Below, piece after piece: positions 32,801 through 40,600 of a stretch of DNA of 64,000 nt. The DNA is from Xiphydria camelus (taxonomy: Eukaryota; Arthropoda; Insecta; Hymenoptera; Xiphydriidae): NCBI GenBank assembly GCA_963678675.1, contig OY783199.1, positions 9,508,356 through 9,572,355 on the forward strand. Direction: 5' to 3'. Each line of letters begins with the position of its first letter. The stretch's first letter is position 1. The position numbers and the translations under genes are program-made. The notes under the pieces are model-generated. The model saw nothing but the letters and a program-made list of their open reading frames with translations. It searched no databases and was not told the DNA's origin.

Positions 32801-35559
32801 CTCCTTGGATGTCAGCTGCACAAAGGAAGGAGGTTTAATATATTTTACTTTATATATTTCTAATAATTACGAGACATATGAATTCAATTTTTAGTAACGC
32901 TTTACTTGGTAGTTCCTCTTGGACAGTCACGCTGAGGAAAAGATGTACTCAAGTCAATCGAACGTGTTTTTGAATAATCCTAAGAGCACATTTATTCGAC
33001 GAAAATGAATATCCAATTGGACGTATATAAATATTACTGATTTCATTGAATAATATTTCGATCAAATCGGTATTCATTCGATTCGAATAAATACGAGTAT
33101 GCTAACAGGACTATCTAAAAACGCATTTATTTCCATGAAGCAAATTTTTTTCTTAGTGCGCTAACTACAGTAAACTCTATTAATTAGTTATACCATTTAC
33201 TCTGCTAGCCCAAACGTCTAGAGGGAATATTATTATACGCGATCTGATACCGATCATTAAAATCACCCGTATGCTGTCGCTCGACTACTAATAATACAGT
33301 AAAACTTGCTAGATACTATTTCTTCCTATGGGATTTATATAATGACCTATATGATTGCAATTGTTATATTCGCCTGAGGGAAGAATGTAAATGTACGCTA
33401 AGAAAATAGCAACCGTGTAAAAAAAGAAAATGAGAAGTCGATTCGTTCCGACTTTGATGATCCGTTAATACGTTTTATCCGGTTGTGAATAATTTGATAC
33501 CGCGCAAGATGTTCGATGCGGAGCTTCCGGCGTACCAATCGAGTTATGAAATGAAGAAAATCCGCGTATTGACTAATTGCACGACGCTAGATACATGGAA
33601 CGAGATGCGTAACTTATTATTAGTACTTCTTGAACTCAAGTGTAATGTGTACCCGCGTTCATCAAAACTTTCGTGTCACATTCACACGCGTGTTCCTCCA
33701 TATATCGTCACATGCATCCGTTCGTGCATGGAGCAAAGTACAACACCGTTCGTTGCTGCCTCGTATTTCCTCCCGAGCACCGTCTTTGCTCTCATTTAAC
33801 CCCCCCCCCCCCCCTGCCACCATCTATCTTGAATTGCATTCCCGCACTGTGCGGATTTTCCGCGTGCGCCAAGTTGCATATCAAGTGAATTTCACATGTT
33901 CGGCGTTCATCGCTATCAAGACTCATTCCCACCGCAGCTGCAGTCATCATCGAAATTCATTGCGCGCGCGCGCGATCATTGAGGAGGAATGGTACTTGGT
34001 ATACATGCAAGAATCACGGAAAATGATGATTGAGTTAAAAGCTGAATAAAGCATTTTCTTTCCGCGATGCATTTTTAAATGCACTGCATTTCACTAGGAA
34101 GCTCGCATAGCTTTTCTCCTTTTTTTAAAGACTAGTTCCGATTGCTAGAATGTTTATTCGTGCGATAATTACGCAAGCGGAAGGAGAAACATCGCGCCGT
34201 GGTGCCATCATATTGTTTTTTTTTGTAACTACTTTCTCGGAAATTGCTAATTATGCGACGTGCCGGTTTTTTGGTGCTATTATTCGTGGCATTCATGAAG
34301 GGCGTCGAGCGAAACTGTTTTTTTAGGCGTTGAACAATATTTGGAGCATTTCTAATTGTTCACTTCTGAAGAGAGACGATGTTGATGGATTTATGGTTCA
34401 GTCATCCCGATTCAATGGGAACGCGACATTTTTTATTTCATGTGTGTAGCTTATAATTGAAGAATTTTTTTCTAAGCGTAGAATTATCACATACGTCCGT
34501 TATAGCTGATTGTTGAATAATCAAGATAGTATTATTGCGAAGAGACCACTCATTTCTAGAGAAATGCTATATCTATCTTCTAAACGATTGGGAGCTCTGT
34601 GATGTAACTGCTCAAAATTTTCATTTACTTATCGATCATGAAGAAAAAAAGTTATCATCGATAGAGCTTGGCCCTCAATCTCAAAAATAAAAATAAAAAG
34701 ATACGATTAAGTACTTCATGATTTGTGTGATGTGTAATTTTGCAGAATTATCGTACTCATATAACTTGATTATTGGACATTTTTTGGAATACATTCATTT
34801 TTTAAGTAGCTTAAATGTACCCATGTATAACCGATTTCTGCTCAGAAGTTGATATTTTTTTCAGTTTCTTTTATATGTTAATCGAAAGTTAATCGAAAAC
34901 TATTAAATTTCTCTGACATTAGATCTGAAATTAATTTTTCTCCATAAATCCGGATATGAATATCCGTTGACTTTATTTATGCTCTAAGAGGAATGTTTCG
35001 AAAACCGATTGATTATGAATAGAAATTATTTGTTATATTTACAACGTACAAATTTAGAATTTAGAAATTTAGAAAATTTAGAAAATTCACCGTATACTTT
35101 CTTCTAAATATAACTTTCTCATTGAATTTGTATTTTTTGGTAAAGAAATATCGCTGCACGATCTATGAAACATTTATTATTCCGTTTGGTAAACCTGACT
35201 CGATCAACAGAAATATTTTTATTCTCTAGAGAGTTTATTCCGAATATGATCCATGGATCATGGAGAATTAATGCATTAATTGTTTAGTGAGTTGCATTTA
35301 AATCTTCACAATTTATGGGTATAACATCCACGAGAAGTAGGTACTTACCTCCGACGACGATGAAGTCAAAAGAGGTGCCGGCCGGGTTGACAGGTACCAC
35401 GCGTTCGCACAATGCCGATACCTCGTCCTTCGCACGAATCAGCGAGTCCAAGATGGACATGAATATTACGAGCCGAGAACTCGGGCATACTTGGGCCATG
35501 CTGGGGCCCAAGTAGGAGGAGGTTGTACATGGGTGTACGAAGCTAACGTTGAATGACAT
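2251..35559 (-). CDS. Glucose dehydrogenase [FAD, quinone]-like GMC oxidoreductase, 7 coding exons
   Basis: The seven exons join without a frame break: 35559-35349, 7091-6963, 6876-6680, 5285-4920, 4817-4352, 2808-2438 and 2355-2251 (1845 nt, 614 aa), within the usual length for insect GMC enzymes. Visible motifs are the FAD dinucleotide-binding loop VVGGGPAGS (residues 68-76) with the ribose-binding acid in LLLEAG (E94), GMC signature 1 around [12 protein letters not shown] (141-152), signature 2 [15 protein letters not shown] (319-333), and a C-terminal catalytic pair, His541 in [11 protein letters not shown] and Asn585 in SGNTAAP. By family knowledge it oxidises an alcohol or sugar with FAD and passes electrons to a quinone. 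Insect members act in cuticle, sperm storage, immunity or ecdysteroid metabolism, and the substrate here cannot be read from sequence. The N-terminus has only a short hydrophobic stretch (about 30-42), so secretion is uncertain. The start is the ATG right after a splice acceptor, so an untranslated upstream exon is expected. Paralogy within the insect GMC family is unresolved, so no symbol is given. Confidence 0.93.
2438..2808 (-). CDS. GMC oxidoreductase coding exon 6
   Basis: Acceptor GATCCCAG|GAAGAC and donor CCTCAG|GTTGGG, entering in phase 1 and leaving in phase 0, residues 457-580. It holds the catalytic His541 ([11 protein letters not shown]) and the [19 protein letters not shown] block. 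The donor is weaker than the others but is needed to reach the conserved C-terminus. Confidence 0.9.
3742..4203. repeat. Foldback element in intron 5
   Basis: Outer arms at about 3742-3772 and 4173-4203 are inverted copies (GGCGCCACCGAGC against GCTCGGTGGCGCC). An inner palindrome, arms about 3784-3851 and 3876-3945, shares TGCAATTTTTGA and ATGCCATTTATA. The architecture is a hairpin nested in a hairpin. No transposase remains. Confidence 0.65.
4352..4817 (-). CDS. GMC oxidoreductase coding exon 5
   Basis: Acceptor CTGCGTAG|GACGGC and donor AAAG|GTAAGC, entering in phase 0 and leaving in phase 1, residues 302-456. It carries GMC signature 2 ([15 protein letters not shown]) and [14 protein letters not shown], then the start of the C-terminal substrate domain. 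The intron before it is 102 nt. Confidence 0.93.
4920..5285 (-). CDS. GMC oxidoreductase coding exon 4
   Basis: Acceptor GCAAACAG|GTTCTG and donor TATCAG|GTAACC, phase 0 on both sides, residues 180-301. It encodes [11 protein letters not shown], the [14 protein letters not shown] block and the second FAD-contact strand region ([15 protein letters not shown]). Confidence 0.93.
6167..6345. repeat. Short imperfect hairpin, possible MITE, in intron 3
   Basis: TGGCAACAGTGC at 6176 is the inverse of GCACTGTTGCCA at 6324. The interior is GC-rich compared with the surrounding intron. No clear target duplication is visible. Confidence 0.4.
6680..6876 (-). CDS. GMC oxidoreductase coding exon 3
   Basis: Acceptor GAACAG|GGTCTG and donor AAAGAG|GTGAGC, entering in phase 1 and leaving in phase 0. 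It encodes residues 114-179, including GMC signature 1 ([20 protein letters not shown]) and the [13 protein letters not shown] block typical of insect glucose dehydrogenases. The intron between exons 2 and 3 is 86 nt. Confidence 0.93.
6963..7091 (-). CDS. GMC oxidoreductase coding exon 2
   Basis: Acceptor TTTCAG|GTGGACC and donor CTGG|GTGAGT, phase 1 on both sides. It completes the FAD loop (GGPAGS) and encodes [18 protein letters not shown], the conserved segment after the Rossmann turn. It is separated from exon 1 by 28,257 nt. Confidence 0.93.
8085..8307. mobile_element. TA-flanked MITE with CAGGGTRTCCC ends
   Basis: The ends CAGGGTATCCCAGAAAATAC and its near-perfect inverse differ by one base in about 24, with TA on both sides. 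A 223-bp non-autonomous element. The same terminal pattern, CAGGRTGTCCC, bounds the larger foldback at 49484-50496. Bases about 8115-8162 also match 48481-48526 elsewhere in the window. Confidence 0.8.
8522..9433 (+). mobile_element. pogo-like non-autonomous element, TA target duplication
   Basis: Inverted ends GGGTGGTAAAGTGATATAA and the inverse of TTATATCACTTTACCC, flanked by TA at 8520-8521 and 9434-9435. It is 912 bp, far too short for a full transposase. It keeps a degraded zinc-finger frame at 9002-9190. It lies inside the TTAA element, so it arrived later. Confidence 0.78.
9002..9190 (+). pseudogene. Remnant C-terminal zinc finger of a pogo/Tigger-type transposase
   Basis: The 62-codon frame contains CGEHY, DDWIQC and KWLHESC, the pattern of the PHD-like finger found at the C-terminus of many insect pogo/Jerky-type DDE transposases (CxxC...WIxCxxCxxWxHxxC). 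Two expected cysteines are replaced (CGEH and CIVY), so metal binding is probably lost. The DDE domain and CENP-B-type helix-turn-helix are absent. Assignment is from the motif pattern only. Confidence 0.5.
9953..10685. mobile_element. MITE split by a later insertion
   Basis: The left piece (9953-10001, starting TAGTTGGAAATTTTGTG) and right piece (10525-10685, ending AATTTCCAACT) match the two halves of the uninterrupted copy at 31115-31304. The break falls at a TTAA-like site, giving the order of insertion. Confidence 0.7.
10002..10520. mobile_element. TTAA-targeting insertion inside the split MITE
   Basis: TTAA precedes and ATAA follows, and both ends read CCCT inward (CCCTCCGTGGCC on the left, the inverse of ACTATATAGGG on the right). 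It is 519 bp with no recognisable coding capacity; a 64-codon minus-strand frame at 10253-10059 shows no domain. Probably piggyBac-like, with a decayed target duplication. Confidence 0.45.
10801..11260. repeat. Tandem duplication of about 230 bp
   Basis: TTTCGCAATGACA...GCTATTGGAATTTC near 10813 recurs near 11047, and GAGGAAAGCGCGC near 10983 recurs near 11210, in the same order. Copies have diverged. The first carries an (AG)n run at 10936-10958. CpG-rich. Confidence 0.6.
10936..10958. repeat. (AG)n microsatellite
   Basis: Uninterrupted AG dinucleotide run seen directly in the sequence. Confidence 0.95.
11261..13250. other. Intronic stretch without recognised genes
   Basis: Mixed AT-rich DNA. 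Around 12070-12170 a segment (CGGAATACTTGATTCTGATT) resembles the hairpin at 45352-45499, so it may be an old copy of that repeat. Otherwise nothing supported. Confidence 0.5.
13251..14190. promoter_or_regulatory. CpG-rich island within intron 1, possible conserved non-coding DNA
   Basis: CG dinucleotides are dense here (for example CGTCCGACGCGTGC near 13625) compared with AT-rich neighbours, and no transposon ends are seen. Open frames lack recognisable domains. Such unmethylated CpG-rich blocks in insect introns are often enhancers or conserved non-coding elements; that role is inference. Confidence 0.3.
14832..14868. repeat. (CT)n microsatellite
   Basis: About 18 uninterrupted CT units. 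Confidence 0.95.
14869..16323. other. Intronic stretch without recognised genes
   Basis: Contains a TA-rich simple stretch near 15125-15180 and a moderately GC-rich segment at 15460-15780. Two patches, near 15190 and near 15370, share GAATTGAATTGCTTAATGCAC in inverse orientation, which suggests a small decayed hairpin. No gene supported. Confidence 0.4.
16325..17491. mobile_element. Probable decayed TIR element
   Basis: The left end (GGGGGAGTTTCCCTAGCGC) resembles the inverse of the right end (AAGGGAACTCCC). Internally GCACCTAGTACCGGACAC at 16349 is inverse to GTGTCCGATACTAGGTGC at 17267. The interior has no recognised coding sequence. Confidence 0.4.
17492..19163. other. Intronic stretch without recognised genes
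   Basis: Two overlapping minus-strand frames at 17552-17877 have no recognisable domain or splice signals worth calling. The rest is AT-rich with no repeat structure I can support. Confidence 0.45.
19164..19337. mobile_element. Small MITE-like hairpin
   Basis: GACATTATGTCGATCACC...TTTTTACTG at the left is inverse to CAGTAAAAATTTAGTGGTCG...ACAT at the right. 174 bp, non-coding. Confidence 0.6.
19608..20089. mobile_element. Foldback element, about 480 bp
   Basis: Arms about 19608-19790 and 19925-20089 are inverse copies, recognisable by GAAATTGACGAACACTAGG against CCAGTGCTCGCCATTTC and by TATGGCA/TGCCATA blocks. The loop contains four tandem CCAATG units near 19806. Confidence 0.65.
20245..21007. 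repeat. Near-perfect 763-bp palindrome
   Basis: Starts CATATGGTACGTATGTGTG and ends with its inverse. Each arm is about 345 bp, around a short loop near 20640-20668 (TCAAAAAGCGCATTTAG). The interior includes ATGTTTCACATCTAACA and the 60-bp GCGCATTTGTATTTATGAC segment shared with 21531-21845. No coding capacity recognised. If transcribed it would fold into a long hairpin. Confidence 0.85.
21003..21090. repeat. Diverged extra copy of the palindrome's arm motif
   Basis: ATGAGGCTAAACTTA...TATGAACTTTTGACC resembles 20320-20400 and a third version at 19406-19470 (TATGAACTTTTGTCC). It shows older members of the same family clustered here. Confidence 0.55.
21275..21345. repeat. 70-bp segment shared with 27352-27420
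   Basis: TCCCGCGAGGCTCCTG and GGTCGAGGC are conserved in order and spacing between the two places. CpG-rich. Origin unknown. Confidence 0.6.
21531..21845. repeat. Second, rearranged copy of the palindrome core
   Basis: Arms near 21531-21603 and 21680-21755 repeat the GCGCATTTGTATTTAT segment of the 763-bp palindrome. The loop is longer, with an extra block around GTTCCGTCTCGCGATAAACG, and only the right flank of the longer arm is kept. It may preserve an older loop that the 763-bp copy has lost. Confidence 0.65.
22044..22162. repeat. Hairpin of 119 bp
   Basis: TAGGCCAGGCGAACGTTG is inverse to CAACGTTCGCCTGGCCTTA, and the centre is a second inverted repeat built on CCTCTATATCTATA. Confidence 0.75.
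22500..23450. promoter_or_regulatory. CpG-rich island within intron 1
   Basis: Strongly CG-rich (for example CGCGCGCGCCCGCCGTGCG near 23320) with no transposon ends or recognisable protein. A candidate enhancer or conserved non-coding block; function not shown by sequence. Confidence 0.3.
24076..24746. mobile_element. Foldback element, 671 bp
   Basis: CCAACACAAAAATCATTTCC at the left is inverse to GGAAATGATTTTTGTGTTGG at the right. Arms are about 270 bp (24076-24350 and 24480-24746) and share CCAGAAACGTACCTACTTGG-type blocks with scattered differences. Non-coding. Confidence 0.8.
24962..25161. other. Assembly gap, 200 N
   Basis: Exactly 200 N; its true length is probably unknown. Its right edge lies inside the 30-bp tandem array, so the gap probably marks unresolved repeat copies. 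Confidence 0.95.
25162..26225. repeat. 30-bp tandem array reading as a decapeptide repeat, with an orientation switch
   Basis: The unit is about GACCTGGACACCGAAAACTA plus ten more bases. In one frame it translates to variants of [10 protein letters not shown]. Block 1 (25244-25489, plus) has eight units without a stop; block 2 (25726-25980) has eight and a half, with one 3-bp in-frame deletion; block 3 (to about 26225) has frame breaks. Between 25162 and 25232 the same units read on the minus strand ([17 protein letters not shown]), so the array is head to head and runs into the gap. Bases 25490-25725 are an unrelated interruption. No ATG, signal peptide or splice site ties it to a gene. It may be a decayed repeat-protein exon or a minisatellite with a fortuitous frame. 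Confidence 0.8.
26760..26993. mobile_element. Hairpin MITE of the CCGNATG family, inside the Harbinger-like element
   Basis: TA-flanked CCGTATGTCCGCGATCAAAC and its inverse. Arms continue through GCGAGTTTTGCATGAGCAC. Only half of it is present in the opposite arm of the large palindrome (28508-28574). Confidence 0.7.
27000..27185 (+). pseudogene. C-terminal fragment of a PIF/Harbinger (ALP1/HARBI1-like) transposase
   Basis: The frame ends [25 protein letters not shown]. The pattern of a basic helix, then (R)xxFxxYFxxEGxxxWQ just before the stop, is what I know from the C-termini of HARBI1/ALP1-like nucleases. The catalytic DDE part is absent and the upstream codons belong to a MITE end, so this is a relic. 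The TTA target duplication of the surrounding element agrees. It needs a profile search. Confidence 0.45.
29169..29540 (-). CDS. Element-borne frame [11 protein letters not shown]..., unknown function
   Basis: A 123-codon frame starting [18 protein letters not shown], kept in both copies of the element (the other at 60345 on the plus strand). A TATATAAGAGG box lies about 80 bp upstream, so a promoter is plausible. The last two thirds read through the inserted hairpin MITE, so only the first 40 residues or so can be original. No known domain. Confidence 0.25.
   Translation of the reverse strand: MADVIFVRSPQTIFEHDFSTRDVHDTKCVKYKLNNCIFIYRMSHKKRNKRHLPSAVFTDGAHIPTHASSANTAEGKCRFLRFLWDMRYTWEEGEKGGGNKIQKAFLDLVSTCDRIITAFPGLL
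29280..29421. mobile_element. CCGNATG-family hairpin MITE, 142 bp
   Basis: TA-flanked CCGCATGTCCCATAAGAA and its inverse. Arms continue through AGCGACATTTACCTTCGG. Present at the same place in copy B (60464-60605), so it inserted before the 1.5-kb element multiplied. Confidence 0.8.
30518..31114. other. Intronic AT-rich DNA, nothing recognised
   Basis: No open frame with a domain and no repeat ends seen. Confidence 0.5.
31115..31304. mobile_element. Intact 190-bp MITE
   Basis: Ends GCAGTTGGAAATTTTATG and the inverse of TTTCCAACGGTGC. The interior repeats GTGTTAA/TTAACAC. It is the uninterrupted counterpart of the split copy at 9953-10685. Confidence 0.75.
31305..35348. other. 5'-proximal 4 kb of intron 1, no gene recognised
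   Basis: Mostly AT-rich. A less AT-rich segment at about 33485-34020 includes a 15-C run (33800-33814) and a GCGCGCGCGCG run near 33965. Open frames of 70-139 codons here overlap each other in several frames and show no domain. Confidence 0.45.
35349..35559 (-). CDS. GMC oxidoreductase coding exon 1
   Basis: Encodes residues 1-70 and the first base of codon 71, from [10 protein letters not shown] to FDFIVVG. It ends at the donor GGAG|GTAAGTAC (phase 1), inside the glycine-rich FAD loop. The ATG immediately follows a good acceptor (TTTGCCGCAG), so the 5' leader probably begins in another exon farther upstream (higher coordinates). Confidence 0.9.
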
Positions 35560-36319
35560 CTGCGGCAAAGGAAATCACTCTACTCAGAATGGTGGCACCT
35601 TTCGGTGCAACATAAACGATGTTCCGATGTTTTCAATTAAAAGCGAAGATATGTTCGTTTTGATATATCTCTAGTAGTAAGAGAATAGATAAGTAATTTC
35701 GATCATTAATTGCAGGTAATACTTGACAGAGAATTCTTTCGAAAATTATATATATATACCTATCAGCAACATTGTGTGAAGTCTCGAAGGAATTGTTCCG
35801 CAAGGTATAATAGTAGAGATAGAGTACTGGACTAATAAACGTATATTGAAAAAGATGTAAAATATTATTTAAACACCGTAAAAATGTTTGTCAAGTTTAT
35901 TATACGATTGCTTGATGTGTAAATTTTCCCACTATTTCTCTTGTAACAGTACCGCGTGTATAGTATAATAGAAAGAATCACGTAACACGTATCACGTATT
36001 CGTCTTTAAATTAACATAAAAGTAATGTATAACGTAGTTTGTTGCACCACTCTATTTAGAAAATATTGACTATGTATTATGACGTGGACAATCTTTTCAA
36101 ACATAATATAATTATCTAAGGAACAATTGACATCATATCAAGTGATGCTGGTCGCATAATAATACTCTCGTTTGTATTTACAATTAACATCTATAACATT
36201 CAGTATTTCTACCAACAAATATTCATTGGAAATGATCGAAATTACCTACAATTTCCTCGACTGCGGGAGACACAGCAAAAACGTACTAGACGATCCCTTT
36301 TTCAGTATTGTGATCGAGA

Positions 36320-36900
36320 GAACGAATTTAAAAATGTCTTCCCGACGCGCCACGATCGAGTGCATCTGCTGCACGTTGTACAGACGTGCTTGCACTGCAC
36401 AGGTCACGCATCCGCAATAACACGGCAATAAATTGTTTAGCAAAAGGAAAAGTTTCGCGCGCTCTTGCTACGATTGCAGGAGAGATGTCACTGGTGGTTT
36501 CACCGCACTGGCACCCGCGTACTATCAACCGTCGAGTGTCACATTCTTTCGCGTAATAGCTGCTCTTTCATTCGATACGAAAATCCAGCGTGGCTGTTAG
36601 TCGATCGAAGTCAGGGCCGCAAGGAACAACTTGAGGTCGTGCGCTACGCGACGCAAGTACTTTCTTGCGAGAAGTCGCAGCGAGTTCTATGCACACTTTA
36701 CCATCGTTCTTATAAGTACGCGCCGTTCGCGACAAGGTGGGGGAGTGGTCGAAGGCTTTCTTTAGTTTATCAATTATGCGCTGTCGGTTCGCTTCGGCGA
36801 ATCCTCGTGATCCTGCGGCATTGTGCATCGGGTCGATACTTTCGGTTGTTGTCCTTTTCAAGAATTCGAGTGCATCGATAGATTTGCTGTTAAATTGTGA
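36320..36900 (-). promoter_or_regulatory. CpG-rich block upstream of exon 1, candidate promoter or 5' leader
   Basis: Elevated CG content, and a CTTATAAGAACG box on the minus strand at about 36708-36720, 0.8-1.3 kb upstream of coding exon 1. Because coding exon 1 begins right at a splice acceptor, an untranslated first exon must lie upstream, and this is the nearest plausible place. No donor can be chosen with confidence. Open frames on both strands lack domains. Confidence 0.25.
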
Positions 36901-38116
36901 ATTTAATCTGAAGAGATAGTATCTATGGTTTTCTGCTACGGTTAAATCTTTAACGAATGTAATTGTATACTTGGGTGCTATAGCAATAAAAATCAGAAGA
37001 CAATTTATTTTGTATGGTACAGTTTCTTTAACTCGGTATGCAATCTTGTGTCTAACTCAACATTCGAAGTTACCTACGAGTGTTTGTCTTTTGGAAAGTT
37101 GTTTAATGTAAGTTTTATAATAATCTTTTTGATTATACCCATACGCAGCAAGTAATGTTGCAGATACATTTCTGCAATGCACCTGCTACTCTGCAATATT
37201 GTATGTTGAAACGTTTTTGCAATGTATTCGAAAGTTGTGTACTGCATGGGATGCGAAAGTATAAGTAAGTATTTTCCTTCCGTTTGACTTTAATTATCCA
37301 CGCGGAATATATACGGTAATACCTGTCAATAATGGTCATCTGTGTGAGGACTGCCAGCATATAATAGCCAGGTTCCGTTCAGAGGCGTGGCTAGTGAATG
37401 GTAGGGATATATGCACTTTTTATATCGGAGAGGCTTGGCGCACAAGACTAATGCTGGGTATAGATGGCGCATGTGAATTTGCGGTTAATCGTCCCAACTT
37501 TAATTTCCCTTACTGTGAGGAACCGGAGTAGGAACAGAAGAGTAAAGGGTGGCCGATGTGGATAGATTCTACTGTATTCTTAAAATATAGATTAAATAGA
37601 CACTTGTGGAACATTTATGAAACATTCAATTTGCTAATGTGGCACTAATTTCGAGAAATTTGAGACGCATTTACTTCCTTAAATGACACTCGGTAGATAA
37701 AATTGAAATTGTTCAATGTTCATGTTCCTGTTGGGAAAATTTATCCCATTTAAAATGTATAAGGAGAGATGATTTCAAATGTGATTACTCTCTTCTGTCG
37801 CGATAAAATTAGTTTAATTTTTAAAAGCAAATTGACATATAATGTATGATAAAATGTCACATAAGTTTGAAATTGCAGATTATATCCATTACTATAAATT
37901 AATCGTCGATATATGAATTTTAGAAATATCTCAATTGTCATGACAAACTCGTAATTTCTGTAAAATTTGAAACGATTGAACAAATGTCTTCACTATAGGC
38001 ACGTAGATATCTATTCTACGTAGATACATTAGACATTTATGTTCCACGTGGATGGAAATGGTCGTCAAAGTGACATTGTATCAGTAGAAATGCAAAATGG
38101 TTCTCAAAAATCTAAG
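36901..38116. other. Intergenic or leader-intron DNA, nothing recognised
   Basis: AT-rich. Minus-strand frames are short and without domains. Confidence 0.45.
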
Positions 38117-38272
38117 TGTGGAGGTGTTTTTCAAAAAGCGTTATTTCCATTTGGCATATTTTTGCAGGAAAGCAAGTCAAACAGCTGCACTACGTCATGT
38201 AGAGCGTGATGCCACCTGTACCTCAATAGACGACATTTTTGGAAATAACGCTTTTTGAAAAACACCTCCACA
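38117..38272. mobile_element. 156-bp MITE with perfect 30-bp inverted ends
   Basis: TGTGGAGGTGTTTTTCAAAA and the rest of the arm, through GCGTTATTTCCA, are matched exactly by the inverse at the right end. Such perfect arms suggest recent activity. Confidence 0.85.
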
Positions 38273-40600
38273 AATATACTTGATAACATGAGGCGGGGGA
38301 TTACTCCTTTTGTTTTTTTCTTCATTTACGTTCTATTTAAAAATTTTGTTTTGCATTACTAAATTGAATTTAATTTCATCGCTTATAATTTTTTTTCAAA
38401 ATCTACCTTTTTAAATAATAAACTGATGGCAAAAATGCAATCAGTACTTATGATCGATTGCATGCTGCAGTTAAAAGTTGTAAAGAATTCTAGTGCAGTT
38501 CGTGTCGCGTTGATCCATGAAATGACTTAAGATTTTTATAGCGCAATTAATTATTTATTACCTAAGATCTTTACCACAGTTATACCGGAACTTTTGCAAT
38601 TTAAAATTGAAGAAATTTTTTCCTCAATACATAGAAAATGAACTGGTAATACCCGTACCTATCGTTCATAACTAAGGCGGTACATTTTAATGAGTTTAAC
38701 AAATTCAAAAGATAGTCATCAAATTCTAAATGCTGTTTAAAAAAAAAGAGAAAGAAAATAAAATACAAGAAAAAATAAAAGCAAGTCAAAATCATTCGTA
38801 TACCTACGCAGGTACAATAACCCGAAGAAACGCGATATTCCTAAGTAAGAACAATTTAATTTTTTATGATTTTTATATTTTCAGCTAAAATTCATATTTT
38901 TATGGTTCGTAAAACTTTACAATTCTCAAACGTATAAATGACTCGTACATATGACACGTACAGAATCTCAAATTTGGTATCATCGACAATTTCAAATCAC
39001 TTCCTATCCGTTGACCGCCGCTTTAATCTCACGTTATTACGAGCTTCGCAAATTCGCTACGTCACGTCGTAGTCAAAGGATGAAGGATTAAACTTACGAT
39101 TAACGTTGGACACAATTTCAGTGTTCGTTAGTCGCTGGATTAATACTCTTTGCGAGTTCCTCGAAGGATTAGACAACCGTGCGAGCCTCTAGTATATGCC
39201 AAGCCGAAGACCAATTAATATCGGATAACCAAATCCACCACGTCAAATATGGCGCTCTCTCAAAATCTACGACGAATCAATTCACCGCCGGGGAGTCGAA
39301 TCGTCGTACGTACCGTACTGATAGAACCTCTGACAATGAAACGCTATTTTATAGTTGAACCACCCCCTCTTCCAGCTCGGTACTATATTTAATTATCACT
39401 AGACCATTTGCACGCGCAAGCGCGCGCCTAAAACGTATTTCATAACGACATTTACGATTTCCATGATCGTGAGTTATAAGGTGTGATGTATTAGCTATTT
39501 TGAACATAAAAACATAGAACGACTGCAAGGAGGCTCTTCTTCCTGATAATAATAATTAGAAATCTCCATATAATTTAGTTGGTGGAGTAGATTTCCTGAT
39601 TTTTTCATAAAACTGCTAATATCTCAAAACTATTGCAAAATAACGAAATATTTCTTTTGTAAAGATTAATTACATTTCTTATAAAATATTAAGTAAAACA
39701 ATGTAAAAATTTCATTATTCACAAAAAATATGCGCTTAATTAAAATTGCAGTTTATATTTTTAATTAAATATTTGTTAATATGATTGATTAATTAATAAT
39801 TCAACAAATAATTTTTTACCCAATTTATTCATTTTATTAAACTAAAATAAGCAAGAAGCGAGATGTAAATGCAGGGAGATAAGGAAGGGAAGCAGAGAAA
39901 TCCAAAAGTCAATAAAATGTTAATATCACGTACACATGTGCAACTCTGGTATCGTTTTTATAATGATTTTGTCTAATTGATACTCTGTTCTTCTTCGTTA
40001 CTGCTTACGTTAGTTTCGGAATCATATAATTCCTTATAAACATAATTTTTGACAGCATTATTTAGTCTTTGATTGCCTAAATAAAACCGTTGGTTCTGCA
40101 CGTCGTTCCAAAATTCAGACGAATAAAAACTACAGAGAAGAACGAGGTGTGTGGGGCTCTTTAAAAGATTGCTTAAAATTAGTCCGAAGTGGGTCCTTTT
40201 TTCAAACTGATAAACGCAATGTGAAATAAGCCGTGTATACTTCTGTTTGTTTTGTTTTGAGAAATGGGCATTCGTGACAAAGTAGTATCTTATTTCATTA
40301 GGCGAAAATCCGAGGTTTTTTCAGACTGTGTTTAATTAGGTCGTAGCACGAGGCATGGTGGGGAGACAAGGCTCGCCTTCGGCGAACACAAGGAGAACGT
40401 TTCCACCAAGATTTTAAAGATGTAGAACGAAGATTTCAGGGTAGATGGGATGAAAACATGACGGCAGATTTCTGTTGGATGTTGTAGAGAGAAAGCGCGG
40501 AAAAAGGAAAAAAACGCAAGAGAAATCCCTTGCACAGATCTTTTGAGAATAAACGAGTACGTTATAAAAGAAGGCGAAACGATGAAGAAGTAGCAGAGTG
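38273..40600. other. Intergenic stretch, nothing recognised
   Basis: AT-rich, with a modestly CG-rich patch at 39000-39430. The minus-strand frame 40332-40829 lies over a repeat (see 40600-41050) and has no domain. Confidence 0.45.

Larger units (their letters stand above)
7092..35348 (-). other. Intron 1 of the GMC oxidoreductase gene (28.3 kb)
   Basis: Bounded by GTAAGTAC at 35348 and TTTCAG at 7092, with phase 1 kept across it. The other five introns are 82-1543 nt. The size comes from layered transposons, foldbacks, a minisatellite and a 200-N gap, listed separately. No conserved exon of the enzyme is missing, so the 28 kb is not hiding part of this protein. A separate gene inside the intron cannot be excluded, but none was recognised. 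Confidence 0.9.
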
